NCBI RefSeq assembly: GCF_000237825.1
Contig: NZ_CM001377.1
Span: 496,001-560,000 of the forward strand
Direction of reading: 5' to 3'
DNA from: Thermanaerovibrio velox DSM 12556
GTDB lineage: Bacteria; Synergistota; Synergistia; Synergistales; Synergistaceae
Length of the DNA: 64,000 nucleotides
In this document: positions 32,370 to 40,993 of the stretch, one piece after another
Numbering within the stretch: the first letter of the stretch is position 1
How the letters are laid out: every line of letters begins with the position of its first letter
Position numbers and translations under genes: made by a program
Notes under the pieces: model-generated
Told to the model about the DNA's origin: nothing
The model's input: only the letters and a program-made list of their open reading frames with translations
The model's database searches: none

Positions 32370-33392
32370 TTGAGGAGTCGTGTTGTGTCGTGTCTTTCCG
32401 CGTTGGTGATTGTGTTCTCCGGGTCCGCGGCGTTTGCGGGGCCTTCCGCGCCGGTTTCCGGTGAGGTCGTGTCGGTTTCTAGGGATGTGGTGTCCAGCGA
32501 TGTGGTGTCCGCCGCGGGGGTTGAGGTTTCCCACGGGTCCGAGGTTTTCAAGGGGGTTGAGTTTCTAAGGAGGGAGGATGTTTACGTCACTCCCTCGTGG
32601 CTCATGGCCAACATGGGTAGGGTGTTGGTCCTGGACACCAGGGCTCAGAGCCTTTACCTCAAGGGTCACATCCCCGGGGCGGTGAACGCCGATTGGACCT
32701 ATTTTGTGAGTCTTAGAGGCCGTCCGGGGGACAAGGGGTGGGGCGTGAGGCTTCCGATGCCCCAGATGTCCCAGCGGCTTGGGGCCTTGGGAGTCGACGG
32801 CAAGAGGACCGTGGTGGTCTACGGCGACCTTGGGGGCTGGGGCCAGGAGGGCTGGGCCTTTTGGGTCATGCGGAGCTATGGGGTCAAGAACGTCAAGATC
32901 CTTGAGGGAGGCTACACCGGGTGGCTCAAGGCGGGGGGCCGGAGGGACATGGTGCCGCACCGGGGTGTTAACCGGGGTCTTCCGCAGCTGAGCGGCAAGG
33001 ACGAGTCCCAGTGGAACGTGGATATAGACTGGCTGGTTAAGCATCGTTCGGAGGTTAAGGTCATAGACGTGCGCACCCAGCCGGAGTACGAGGGGGCCAA
33101 GTTCTTCCAGGAGAGGCGTGGGGGCAGGATACCTGGCGCCTTGCACCTTCCCTTTGACAGTCTGTTCGACGCCTCGGGGGCGCTTAAAGGGGCCGAGGAG
33201 ATAGGGGCGTTGATGGAGTCCTTAGGGGTGGCCCCTTCGGACCAGGTGGTGGTGTACGACACCGCCGGCGTGAGGGGGGGGTACGCCTGCGTGGCCTTGA
33301 GGATGGCGGGGTATTACGCCAGGAACCTGGACGAGGGTTTTCACCGCTGGGCGGGCATTCAGGAGCTGGAGGTTTCAAGCGGTAGGCCCTAA
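32370..33392 (+). CDS. Exported tandem rhodanese-like protein lacking the catalytic Cys
   Basis: Encodes 340 residues. A signal peptide (CLSALVIVFSGSAAFAG) occupies residues 8-24. Two rhodanese domains follow: about 68-195 (MGRVLVLDTRAQSLYLKGHI) and 215-335 (KVIDVRTQPEYEGAKFF). In active sulfurtransferases the second domain has a Cys-containing loop, but here it reads VVVYDTAGVRGGYACVALRM, with Asp-Thr where Cys is expected. The first domain loop (VVVYGDLGGWGQEGWAF) also lacks Cys. It is therefore probably not a classical thiosulfate sulfurtransferase; a binding or structural role is more likely. The TTG start has AGGGGTGAT five bases upstream. A strong terminator follows. Confidence 0.8.
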   Translation: MRSRVVSCLSALVIVFSGSAAFAGPSAPVSGEVVSVSRDVVSSDVVSAAGVEVSHGSEVFKGVEFLRREDVYVTPSWLMANMGRVLVLDTRAQSLYLKGHIPGAVNADWTYFVSLRGRPGDKGWGVRLPMPQMSQRLGALGVDGKRTVVVYGDLGGWGQEGWAFWVMRSYGVKNVKILEGGYTGWLKAGGRRDMVPHRGVNRGLPQLSGKDESQWNVDIDWLVKHRSEVKVIDVRTQPEYEGAKFFQERRGGRIPGALHLPFDSLFDASGALKGAEEIGALMESLGVAPSDQVVVYDTAGVRGGYACVALRMAGYYARNLDEGFHRWAGIQELEVSSGRP

Positions 33393-33399
33393 ATTTAAT

Positions 33400-33433
33400 G
33401 GGCGGGGATTTCCTCCCCGCCCTTGTCTTTTCC
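33400..33433 (+). terminator. Rho-independent terminator after the rhodanese gene
   Basis: Nine-base-pair stem GGGCGGGGA / TCCCCGCCC with a five-base loop, followed by TTGTCTTTTCC. Confidence 0.88.
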
Positions 33434-33705
33434 TTGCCCATGGTGTATATTGCCGGGTGAGCACCATGACAAACAAGCTTGGAGCTTCGCTGTGACCCCT
33501 GAGGGCGGGAAAGGAGGTGCCGTGCCCCCAAGCCAAAAAGGGCGAGCGGAGTTTCGAGGGCGCGGGATTTTTAGGATGCGGCGGTGGGCCTTCAGTGCGG
33601 TGATCCGTGAGGGAACGAGGGTTCTTGCGGCTGTCCGCGGGGAGGTTTTCCGTTTGGTCCTTGGGTCCCGGGTCTAAAATACAGACTCAAGGGGGTAAAA
33701 ATCAG
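33434..33705 (+). other. Intergenic region and leader of the porin gene
   Basis: About 270 bases without a convincing gene. A possible -10 element TAAAAT (33675-33680) lies 25 bases before the porin start, with a weak TTTGGT 16 bases upstream. GGGGGT (33691-33696) is the ribosome binding site. The rest is GC-rich; no known riboswitch signature is recognised. Confidence 0.5.
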
Positions 33706-35188
33706 ATGAAGAAGAGCTTTGCGATTCTCGCTGCCGCTCTGTTGGTGGCCTTTGCGGCCCCGGCTTTCGCGGCGAATCCTTTCATGGACGTTCCCATGAA
33801 CCACTGGGCTTACGACGCGGTGAGCCAACTGGCTTCCAAGGGCGTGATCTCCGGTTACCCCGATGGTTCCTTCAAGGGTGGCCAGCCCGCCACTCGTTAC
33901 GAGATGGCTTCCATCGTGGCCCGGGCTCTTGCGAAGGTTGACCTTGACAAGGCCAGCAAGCAGGACGTGGAGATGCTGAAGAAGCTGGTGGTGGAGTTCA
34001 AGGACGAGCTGGACGCCCTGGGCGTTAAGGTCGACAAGCTCGACAGCCGGGTGGCGGTTCTTGAGAAGGACCTGGGCGGCTGGAGCCTCTCCGGTGAGCT
34101 TCGTTTTGACGCCAAGTTCGCCAACGAGGACTCCACGAAGTACGGCTTCGACGGCAAGAACGAGTTTAGCCTGAACCGTTACCGCATCTGGATCAAGAAG
34201 CGGATCAATGAGACCACCAACTTCACCGCCCGGCTTGGAATGAAGCATGACAGCCAGGGTTACGACAGCACCAAGTGGGACTACTACTACGTGACCACCA
34301 AGCTTCCCTACGACATCACCATGACCGTGGGTCTTCAGAACATCGACTGGGAGGATGAGCGGGGCCTCTACGTGGACAACGATGCCTTCGTGGGTGACTG
34401 GGATCTCAAGGGCTTCAGGTTCCAGAGGAGCTTCGGGATGGTGGACTTCGACTCCTTCGTGGCTCACCAGGACGACGACACCGCCTCTGTTGATGAGTAC
34501 TTCATGTACGGCGCCAGGCTGGACTTCAACTTCAACGAGCAGTTCCGCCTGGGCCTCATGGGGGTCTGGAGGAGCTACGACTACGCGGAGGGCTCTAGGA
34601 CCGCTAGCACCGATGTCGACAACACCTACGGGGCCGACATGGAGTTCAAGTTCACCCCCTCCGTGTCCCTGAAGGGCGCCTACTACAAGCAGAACCTGTG
34701 GAAGAAGACCACCGTTACCCTGGCCAACGACTCCCCGGTGGCCTACAAGGCGATCCTGGACGTGAAGCAGGACCTGCTCAAGTTCACCAGCCTGTGGCTC
34801 GAGTACGCAAAGATCGACGATTCCTTCGTGATGACCGGCGACAGGGAGTCCAGTGCCTACAGCAACTATGGCGCCGAGATCCTGGCGAACCGCGGCGCTA
34901 AGACCGGCAACGGCGATACCACCGTGTTCTTCGCCCGCGCCGAGCAGAAGTGGAACGACAAGTGGTCCACCTTCCAGCGCTACCTGACCGCCGATGTGTC
35001 CGTCACCAATGCGGACGACACCAAGAACTACACCTTCGGTGTGGCCTACCAGCTCAATCCGGCGGTCCGGTTCGAGCTCCTGTACGACAAGATCGACTAC
35101 GGCACCTTCACCGGCACCACCCCCCCCACGCGGTTTCCGCTCCGAGGACGACAACCTGGTTCGGTTCCGGACCCACGTGGTGTTCTAA
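33706..35188 (+). CDS. SLH-domain outer membrane porin, C-terminus shifted by one base
   Basis: An abundant-type outer membrane protein: signal peptide (KKSFAILAAALLVAFAAPAF), one SLH domain at about residues 25-75 (NHWAYDAVSQLASKGVISGY), a coiled coil (about 85-125), and a long beta-barrel of alternating aromatic strands such as WDYYYVTTKLPYDITMTVGL. This architecture (OmpM/Slp-type) ties the outer membrane to the cell wall. The frame breaks at a run of eight C (35120-35127). With seven C the product ends FRSEDDNLVRFRTHVVF with the terminal Phe of outer membrane proteins, stopping at 35186-35188, 493 residues. As written the frame runs on to 35424, through a terminator. Codon choice is C-rich, as expected for high expression. 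Confidence 0.88.
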
Positions 35189-35208
35189 GCCTCTCTAAGT
35201 TACCCTGT

Positions 35209-35250
35209 GAAGGAGGAAAGGGCTTTCGCCCCTTCCTCCTTCTTCTTTTC
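35209..35250 (+). terminator. Porin terminator
   Basis: Fifteen-base stem GAAGGAGGAAAGGGC / GCCCCTTCCTCCTTC with one mismatch and a TTTC loop, then TTCTTTT. Its position 21 bases after 35188 supports that codon as the true porin stop. Confidence 0.9.
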
Positions 35251-35257
35251 TGCCCCC

Positions 35258-37378
35258 TTACCCCAGGGAGAGCAGCTGCCGGTACCTTGGGTACCCCCAA
35301 AGATCTTCTGGGCACATCTCCTCTCCCTTATCAACCGCCTCCCTCAAGGCCCCCATCACCTGCTGGCACTCCTCGGAGAAACGACACGCCTCGAACAGGT
35401 CCGACGTTCCGCCAAGCTCCTTGAGCTTCCCCGAGGCTACATCAAGAGCCTTAAGCCTCTCCGCCACGGCGGATCTAGCCTCCAACAGCAGCTTTACCCT
35501 CCTCTTGGTGTGGCAACCCCCGTCATCCAGGCCTAAGGAGCTTATGGCGCCAAGAAGCTCCGCCTCCTCCTTTGCCCCCCGGCCCAGGGCGGGTAACACC
35601 CCCTCCTGAACCATGGACCTCATGACGCTCATCTCTATCTCCGTCCACTTCACGTGCTGCTCAAGCCGGGTCTCGCAAAGTATTCGGCACTCCCCGTGTC
35701 CCATCACCCCAAGACGGCCCAGCAGGTCCGTGTTCTCTCTGGAGACCAGCCTTCCAAGCGCCTCCGTGGGCCCCTTGGCCACGAAAAGCCCCCTGCGCCT
35801 TGCCTCCTCCTCCCATTCCGGGCTGTAGCAGTTCCCGTTGAACATGACACCTCTGGATCGGCGCACCGCCTCCCGCACCGCCTCCAGCGCCGCCTCCCGG
35901 GGCTCCATTCCCGCCGCCATCCGGGACTCCATCCGGTCCCCTATCCATTCAAGCCCCATGGCCCATAGGGAGGCCAGCATGGTCAAGGGCCCTGCTATGG
36001 ACTGGGACGACCCGGGGGAACGGAACTCCAGCTTGTTCCCAGTGAAGGCTATGGGGGCCGTCCTGTTCCGGTCCGTGTTGTCCGCCAGTATTGAGGGCAG
36101 CCTGCTGAGCCCAAGGTCCAGCTGGCGCTTCCCCTCCAGGGCCTCCAGCTCCTCGTCTATCCGATCCAAAACTCTCGTTATGACATCTCCAAGGTATATG
36201 CTCATTATCACCGGCGGCGCCTCGTTGCCCCCAAGGCGGTGGGAGTTCCCGGGACACGCCGTGGCGGCCCTCAAAAGCCCCCCGTGCTCCCAAAGGCCCA
36301 ACACAAAACCCGCTAAGTAGGTGAGGAACTGCACGCTTCGCCTCGGGTTCGACGACGGCGACAACAGGTTCCGACCCTCGCTGTCCATGAGGGAGAAGTT
36401 CACGTGCTTGCCGCTGCCGTTCAAACCCGCAAAGGGCTTCTCGTGCAGAAGAAGCCTCAAGCCGTGCCGATGGGCAAGACGCCTCATGGTGAGCATCATC
36501 ATCTGGTTCTGGTCGCACGCCAGGTTCGCCTCGCAGAACTGGGGCGCGAACTCGTACTGACAGGGGGCCACCTCGTTGTGCCGGGTCTTCACCGCTACCC
36601 CAAGCCGTAACAGCTCCTCCTCCACCTCCTCCATGTAGGACAACACCCGGTGGTGGATGGAGCCAAAGTAATGGTCCTCCATCTGCTGGCCCTTTGGCGG
36701 CTCCGCCCCGAAAAGGGTCCTTCCGCAGTGTAGTATGTCCGGCCTCCTCCGGGCCCTATCGGCGTCTATCAGGAAGAACTCCTGCTCCGCCCCGCAGGTC
36801 ATCTTTATCCACCGCACCCCCCGGTTGCCGAAGAGCCTGGATATCCTCAAGGCCCGCTGCTCCAGGGCGCTCAAGGCCTTAAGAAGCGGCGTCTTCATGT
36901 CCAAGGGGGTGCCGTCAAAGGCTATGAACACCGAGGGCACGCATAACGTGCCCCCCCGGTCGGTCATCACCAAAAAAGCCGGGCTGGTGGGGTCCCAGGC
37001 GGTGTAACCCCGGGCCTCAAAGGTGCTCCGCACGCTGCCACAAGGGAAGCTGGAAGCGTCGGGCTCCCCCTGTATAAGCTCCCAGGCGGAGAAGGACTCC
37101 AAGGGCGTGCCGTCGCTGTCCACGGTGAGAAACGCCATGTGTTTCTCCGCGGTCATCTCGTTCCGGGGGTGAAACCAGTGGGCGTAATGGGTGGCCCCCT
37201 TGGACACCGCCCACTCCTTCATGGCAGACGCTATAACCCCCGCCAGCGCCTCGTCCATCCTGCCGTTGCCCTCCATTACCTCCAACAGCTGAGCGTAGAC
37301 CTCTCGGGGCAACCTCTCCCTCATTGCCCTCCGGTCGAAGACGTTTTCCCCGAACATTGATGTGCTTGCTCTGCCCAA
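35258..37378 (-). CDS. glnN: Type III glutamine synthetase
   Basis: Makes glutamine from glutamate, ammonia and ATP. At about 706 residues it is the long GSIII (GlnN) class of anaerobes and cyanobacteria, not the 450-residue GSI. Conserved pieces are FGENVFDRRAMRERLP at the N-terminus, KMTCGAEQEFFLID, VKTRHNEVAPCQYEFAPQF, NGSGKHVNFSL and AFTGNKLEFRSPGSSQSIAG. The TTG at 37378 (complement) has GAGGTGAGG upstream; ATG 37357 (MFGENVF) is an equally good start. It converges on the porin gene and has its own promoter. Ammonia assimilation fits an amino-acid fermenter only under low ammonia. Confidence 0.93.
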   Translation of the reverse strand: MGRASTSMFGENVFDRRAMRERLPREVYAQLLEVMEGNGRMDEALAGVIASAMKEWAVSKGATHYAHWFHPRNEMTAEKHMAFLTVDSDGTPLESFSAWELIQGEPDASSFPCGSVRSTFEARGYTAWDPTSPAFLVMTDRGGTLCVPSVFIAFDGTPLDMKTPLLKALSALEQRALRISRLFGNRGVRWIKMTCGAEQEFFLIDADRARRRPDILHCGRTLFGAEPPKGQQMEDHYFGSIHHRVLSYMEEVEEELLRLGVAVKTRHNEVAPCQYEFAPQFCEANLACDQNQMMMLTMRRLAHRHGLRLLLHEKPFAGLNGSGKHVNFSLMDSEGRNLLSPSSNPRRSVQFLTYLAGFVLGLWEHGGLLRAATACPGNSHRLGGNEAPPVIMSIYLGDVITRVLDRIDEELEALEGKRQLDLGLSRLPSILADNTDRNRTAPIAFTGNKLEFRSPGSSQSIAGPLTMLASLWAMGLEWIGDRMESRMAAGMEPREAALEAVREAVRRSRGVMFNGNCYSPEWEEEARRRGLFVAKGPTEALGRLVSRENTDLLGRLGVMGHGECRILCETRLEQHVKWTEIEMSVMRSMVQEGVLPALGRGAKEEAELLGAISSLGLDDGGCHTKRRVKLLLEARSAVAERLKALDVASGKLKELGGTSDLFEACRFSEECQQVMGALREAVDKGEEMCPEDLWGYPRYRQLLSLG

Positions 37379-37410
37379 AATCCTCACCTCTTCCCGCCAA
37401 AATATGGCTA

Positions 37411-37439
37411 TTTGTAGCACTTTGTCCAGTATTAAGCAA
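37411..37439 (-). promoter_or_regulatory. Candidate glnN promoter
   Basis: On the minus strand, TTGCTT (37439-37434) and TACAAA (37416-37411) are 17 bases apart, in an AT-rich stretch about 30 bases before the glnN start. Confidence 0.5.
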
Positions 37440-37555
37440 GCCGAAGAGCGGTTTTAATTGTTTGTGTTCGAAATGACCCCTCCATGAGGCAAGGTGAGTG
37501 GCCCGGTGGTAAGTGTGATAAAATCCTTAAGGAATCCGTGGGGGAGGTATCCTGG

Positions 37556-38422
37556 ATGGAGCTCAGGGTGGGGCTTTGTTCCTTCAAGGGGCTTAACCGC
37601 CACCAGCGGACGCGGGTCCTCTTGGAGCCCTTCTCAGCCCTTGAGATGGGCTCGTCCTTCTATGCCCTGCCCTCGCCGGAGCAGGTGTTCCGCTGGGCCG
37701 CGGAGCTGCCCAAGGGATTCCTCCTTGGCGTCAAGGCCTTGGGGCTTTTTACCTTCCACCCGGTGCGCCCCTCATCCCTCCCCGGCTGGGCAAGGCCCCC
37801 CGGCGCTACGGAGGCGGTGATGCGCCACATGGTACACCCCAAGGTAAGGCGGGCCCTGTACCGCTGGTTCCTGGAGAGGCTCGAGCCCCTTAGGGAGACC
37901 GGGAAGCTGGGGTACCTGCTCTTTCAGTTCCACCCATCCTTCGAACCGTCCCAGGAGGCCTTGGCCTACCTGGCGGCGGTGAGGGACATGTCCCCCTCCT
38001 GGCCCCTGGCGGTGGAGGTCCGTAACGACCGGTGGCTTTCGGAGACCTGGTTCGCCCCCCTCACGGAGGCCCTCAGGGACCAGAACGCCGCGTTCGTGGG
38101 AACCGACTCCCCCGGGTCAAAGGATGAGATCCTGTGGCCCAGGACCGCCAGCTGGGGCGTCCTGGCCCGGTTCCACGGCAGGGGAGGCTCCCCAAGGTCT
38201 CGCCGAATTCCACCCCCGGACGTCCGGGGGGACTACCTCTACACCCCCCAAGACCTCCGACCCTGGCGGGAGCGGGCGCTGCTGCACGGCTCCCAGGGAG
38301 GGAGGGTCTTCCTCATGTTCAACAACTGCGTGGCCGATAAGGCCCTCAAGTCCGCATCCCTCATGGCCTCCCTCTTGGGCCTCAAGGACCCCGATTCCCG
38401 CCAGCAGGAGCTCGGCATTTGA
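37556..38422 (+). CDS. DUF72 (YecE-like) protein
   Basis: A 288-residue TIM-barrel-like protein of the DUF72 family. Family features are the N-terminal MELRVGLCSFKG, the FYALPSPEQVFRWAAELPKG segment, a LLFQFHPSF strand, LAVEVRNDRW and the C-terminal VFLMFNNCVADKA. DUF72 proteins are common but their biochemical role is not established. ATG 37556 is chosen because GGGGGAGG ends nine bases upstream; the frame opens earlier at 37484. A sigma-70 promoter for the next operon overlaps its stop codon. Confidence 0.85.
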   Translation: MELRVGLCSFKGLNRHQRTRVLLEPFSALEMGSSFYALPSPEQVFRWAAELPKGFLLGVKALGLFTFHPVRPSSLPGWARPPGATEAVMRHMVHPKVRRALYRWFLERLEPLRETGKLGYLLFQFHPSFEPSQEALAYLAAVRDMSPSWPLAVEVRNDRWLSETWFAPLTEALRDQNAAFVGTDSPGSKDEILWPRTASWGVLARFHGRGGSPRSRRIPPPDVRGDYLYTPQDLRPWRERALLHGSQGGRVFLMFNNCVADKALKSASLMASLLGLKDPDSRQQELGI

Positions 38423-38446
38423 CCCCCTCCGGGGGGATGTTAAAAT
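38419..38446 (+). promoter_or_regulatory. Sigma-70-type promoter for the queD operon
   Basis: TTGACC (38419-38424) and TAAAAT (38441-38446) with a 16-base spacer, the same spacing as the tRNA-array promoter. The -35 box overlaps the DUF72 stop codon. Transcription would start near 38453, about 170 bases before queD. Confidence 0.7.
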
Positions 38447-38452
38447 ACAAAT

Positions 38453-38622
38453 ACCAAAAAGGAAGAGAAAGGGGTTTGCGGCCCCCACGCCCCTTCGCCG
38501 GGCGGATCCGTGCCGTCCCGGTCTCTGCGGTCCCCCAAGGGATCTGGGGGCGGAAGACGGGGAGGGCGGGGCGCCCGGACCGGTCTTAAAATTAAAGTTG
38601 CCTTCGGAAAGGAAGAAACCGA
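38453..38622 (+). other. Long 5' leader of queD
   Basis: About 170 bases between the inferred transcription start and the queD ATG. Hairpins can form: AAGGGG (38469-38474) with CCCCTT (38490-38495), and CCCCCA (38532-38537) with TGGGGG (38545-38550), with a GACCGGTC palindrome near 38578. No preQ1, THF or Moco riboswitch core is recognisable by eye. The last 40 bases are AT-rich with GGAAAGGAAG as ribosome binding site. Confidence 0.4.
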
Positions 38623-38988
38623 ATGATCCTCAAACGTTCCTTCTCCTTCGACGCCGCCCATCACCTTCCCCGCTACAAGGGCCGCTGCGAGGCCCTGCAC
38701 GGTCATACCTACCGGTTCACCGTGGCCCTTCAGGGCTCCCCGGATCACGAGGGCATGGTGATGGACTTCACGGAACTAAAAGCCCTGGTGAGGGAGCTGG
38801 TGGTGTCCAGGCTGGACCACACGTGTCTCAACGACCTCATCGAGCAGCCCACCGCGGAGAACATCGCCCGCTGGATATTCCAAACCCTGGCGGAGCCCCT
38901 GAAGGCCCCCGGCAGGAGCCTTGCCTGGGTGGAGGTTTTCGAGGGCCCCGAGAGCTCCGCGGTCTTCATGGCGGAGGACCTGCGGTGA
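38623..38988 (+). CDS. queD: 6-carboxytetrahydropterin synthase QueD
   Basis: A 121-residue member of the 6-pyruvoyl-tetrahydropterin synthase family. It converts dihydroneopterin triphosphate to 6-carboxy-tetrahydropterin in queuosine synthesis. Zinc His residues are in FDAAHHLPRY and ALHGHTYRF, the catalytic Cys in RCEALHGH (the CxxxHGH pattern of QueD), and Asp-His in RLDHTCLND. Its stop overlaps the start of folE2, whose product supplies the substrate, so the pair forms the head of the queuosine pathway. Other que genes are not in the window. Confidence 0.93.
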   Translation: MILKRSFSFDAAHHLPRYKGRCEALHGHTYRFTVALQGSPDHEGMVMDFTELKALVRELVVSRLDHTCLNDLIEQPTAENIARWIFQTLAEPLKAPGRSLAWVEVFEGPESSAVFMAEDLR

Positions 38989-39764
38989 GGGACCTGCAGT
39001 CCGAGGCGGACCCAAGGGGAGTCCCCATAGAGAGGGTGGGCATAAGGGGGCTCACCCGCCCCATGATGGTCATGTCAAAGGACGGCTCCCCGGTGCCCTC
39101 CGTAGGGACCTTCTCGGTTTTCACGGACCTGCCGATGAACCTGAGGGGCACCCACATGAGCCGCCTGGCGGAGCTGGCATCCTCCTGGGAGGGCCGGGTG
39201 CCGTGCCCCAGATCGGCGGAGGAGTTCCTAAGGTCTCTCATCGAGGCCCTCGACGCCCGAAGGGGAGGGATGAAGGTTAAGTTCCCCTACTTCGTGCCCA
39301 AGAGGTCCCCCGTGACGGACCTCCCGGGGGTCCTGCAGGTCCAGGCTTCGGTGAAGGCGGAGCTTGACGTTGAAGACCCCGCCGGAGGCCTTAGGTTCTT
39401 CCTTTCGGTCACAACCCCGGTGCTCACCCTGTGCCCCTGCTCCAAGGAGATATCCCGGTTCGGGGCCCACAACCAGCGGGCATCGGTTAGGATAAGGGTG
39501 CGGTCAATGGATATGATATGGATAGAGGAGCTGGTGGAGATGGCGGAGCGGAACGCCTCGTCCCCCCTATACCCCATACTGAAGCGCCGGGATGAACGGT
39601 TCGTGACCGAGAGCTCCTACGAGAGGCCCCGCTTCGTGGAGGATCTGGCGAGGGACTGTGCGTTGGAGCTTAAGAAACACCCCGCGGTGCGGGGTTTCAG
39701 CGTCAAGGTCACGAGCTTCGAGAGCATACACCGGCACGACGCGGTGGCGGAGGTGATAGGATGA
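38985..39764 (+). CDS. folE2: GTP cyclohydrolase FolE2 (type IB)
   Basis: Converts GTP to dihydroneopterin triphosphate, feeding folate and queuosine; the IB type works with several metals. Conserved parts are VPIERVGIRGLTRPM near the N-terminus, LTLCPCSKEISRFGAHNQR with the metal-binding Cys, and FSVKVTSFESIHRHDAVAEV at the C-terminus. Length is 259 residues. The GTG at 38985 overlaps queD by four bases; a much longer open frame upstream is only the shadow of queD and its leader. Coupling to queD suggests it mainly serves queuosine here. Confidence 0.93.
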   Translation: MRDLQSEADPRGVPIERVGIRGLTRPMMVMSKDGSPVPSVGTFSVFTDLPMNLRGTHMSRLAELASSWEGRVPCPRSAEEFLRSLIEALDARRGGMKVKFPYFVPKRSPVTDLPGVLQVQASVKAELDVEDPAGGLRFFLSVTTPVLTLCPCSKEISRFGAHNQRASVRIRVRSMDMIWIEELVEMAERNASSPLYPILKRRDERFVTESSYERPRFVEDLARDCALELKKHPAVRGFSVKVTSFESIHRHDAVAEVIG

Positions 39765-40993
39765 AGGACCGCAAGGCCCAAGGGGCGGCGGGGAACACCA
39801 TGCCCAAAAGGCCTAGGGTGTCCCTGAAGCCCCAGGGGCAGGAGGCTTTGAAGAAGGGCCATCCCTGGATATATAGGGGAGCCGTAGCGGACGTTGAGGC
39901 CCAAGGGGGGGACGCGGTGGACCTGGTGTACCGCGGCAAGGTGGTGGGGCTTGGGCTCTACGGGCCATCGGACATCGCGGTGAGGGTCCTTTCCTTCCGG
40001 GAGGAACCGGACCTACTGGGCCTTTTAGGACAGCGCCTCAAGAGCGCCCTTTCCTTAAGGCGCAGGACCATGAAGGGGCACCAGGCCCTGCGGCTCCTCC
40101 ACGGGGAGTCCGACGGGCTCCCCGCGGCGGTGGCGGACCTGTACGGTTCCACGTTGGTGCTTCAGCTGTCCCACCTGGGATGGATGAGCCGGTTGGAGAT
40201 GTTCGCCAAGGTCCTCTTGGAGAGGGCGGAGGAGCAAGGGTTCCCGGTTGAGAACCTGGTGTTGAAGAACACCGGGAAGCACCTGGCCAAGGAGGGCCTT
40301 GGGGAGGAGATCCGGCCCATCCTGGGGACGGTTCCCCGGGATCTGGTGGTCCAGTTCGGCCGGGTCCCCCAAAGGGTGGACGTGGAGGAGGGGCAGAAGA
40401 CCGGCCTATACCTGGACACCCGCTTCTGGGCCTTCAGCCTCGCGAAACTCCCCCTTGATGGGGCCTCAGTGCTGGACGCCTTCTCGTACCAGGGGCACCT
40501 GTCCCTCCACTGCCTGCTCAATGGGGCCTCCAGGGCGGTGATGCTGGAGCAGTCCCAAGGGGCCATAGACCGGGCCCTTTGGGCCGCCGGCACGCTAGGG
40601 CTCTCCGGCAAGGTGGAGGCGGTTCACGGGAACGCCTTCGACGAGCTCAGGCGCCTGGAGGCCTCGAACGCCAAGTTCCGGGTGGTGGCGTTGGACCCGC
40701 CCCCCTTTGCCCCTTCGAAAAGGCAGCTGGAGGGGGCCCGAAGAGGCTATAAGGAGCTTCTGGTGAGGGCCATGAACCTGGTGGAACCCGGTGGGTTCGT
40801 CCTGTTCGGGTCCTGCAGCCACGCGGTGTCCCAGGGGGACCTCACCAGCCTGGCCTTTGAGGCCGCCTCCGACCGGGGGGCGGAGATAAGAATACTGGAG
40901 AGATTGTGTCAGCCCCCGGACCACCCGGTGAACCCGAGGGTCCCGCAGGGAGAGTACCTGAAGGGAATGATCATGGAGGTGGAGAAGCATTGA
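39761..40993 (+). CDS. RlmI-like 23S rRNA (cytosine-5) methyltransferase
   Basis: Encodes 410 residues. An N-terminal PUA domain (KGHPWIYRGAVADVE) is followed by an EEHEA-like middle domain and a C-terminal Rossmann SAM-dependent methyltransferase with VLDAFSYQGHLSLHCLLNGA, the DPPPFAPSK motif and LVEPGGFVLFGSCSHAVS. This fits RlmI/YccW, which methylates a cytosine in 23S rRNA. The ATG overlaps the folE2 stop (ATGA). The next gene starts within its stop codon, so the operon is tightly packed. Confidence 0.87.
   Translation: MKDRKAQGAAGNTMPKRPRVSLKPQGQEALKKGHPWIYRGAVADVEAQGGDAVDLVYRGKVVGLGLYGPSDIAVRVLSFREEPDLLGLLGQRLKSALSLRRRTMKGHQALRLLHGESDGLPAAVADLYGSTLVLQLSHLGWMSRLEMFAKVLLERAEEQGFPVENLVLKNTGKHLAKEGLGEEIRPILGTVPRDLVVQFGRVPQRVDVEEGQKTGLYLDTRFWAFSLAKLPLDGASVLDAFSYQGHLSLHCLLNGASRAVMLEQSQGAIDRALWAAGTLGLSGKVEAVHGNAFDELRRLEASNAKFRVVALDPPPFAPSKRQLEGARRGYKELLVRAMNLVEPGGFVLFGSCSHAVSQGDLTSLAFEAASDRGAEIRILERLCQPPDHPVNPRVPQGEYLKGMIMEVEKH

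Noticed and set aside
33438-33470. dif-like site around GGTGTATATTGCC
   Set aside because: Only the central TGTATA fits; the XerC and XerD arms do not match known dif sites.
33592-35154. 520-codon minus-strand open frame over the porin
   Set aside because: Shadow of the porin gene caused by its codon bias; Val/Gly/His-rich with no domain.
35189-35424. Read-through C-terminal extension of the porin
   Set aside because: It crosses a strong terminator, overlaps the glnN 3' end and replaces a typical outer membrane C-terminus with low-complexity sequence.
38453-38622. preQ1 riboswitch upstream of queD
   Set aside because: None of the compact conserved preQ1 cores could be found by eye; kept only as an unassigned leader.
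38124-38984. N-terminal extension of folE2 by 287 codons
   Set aside because: It runs out of frame through the DUF72 gene, the leader and queD; FolE2 homology starts only at 38985.
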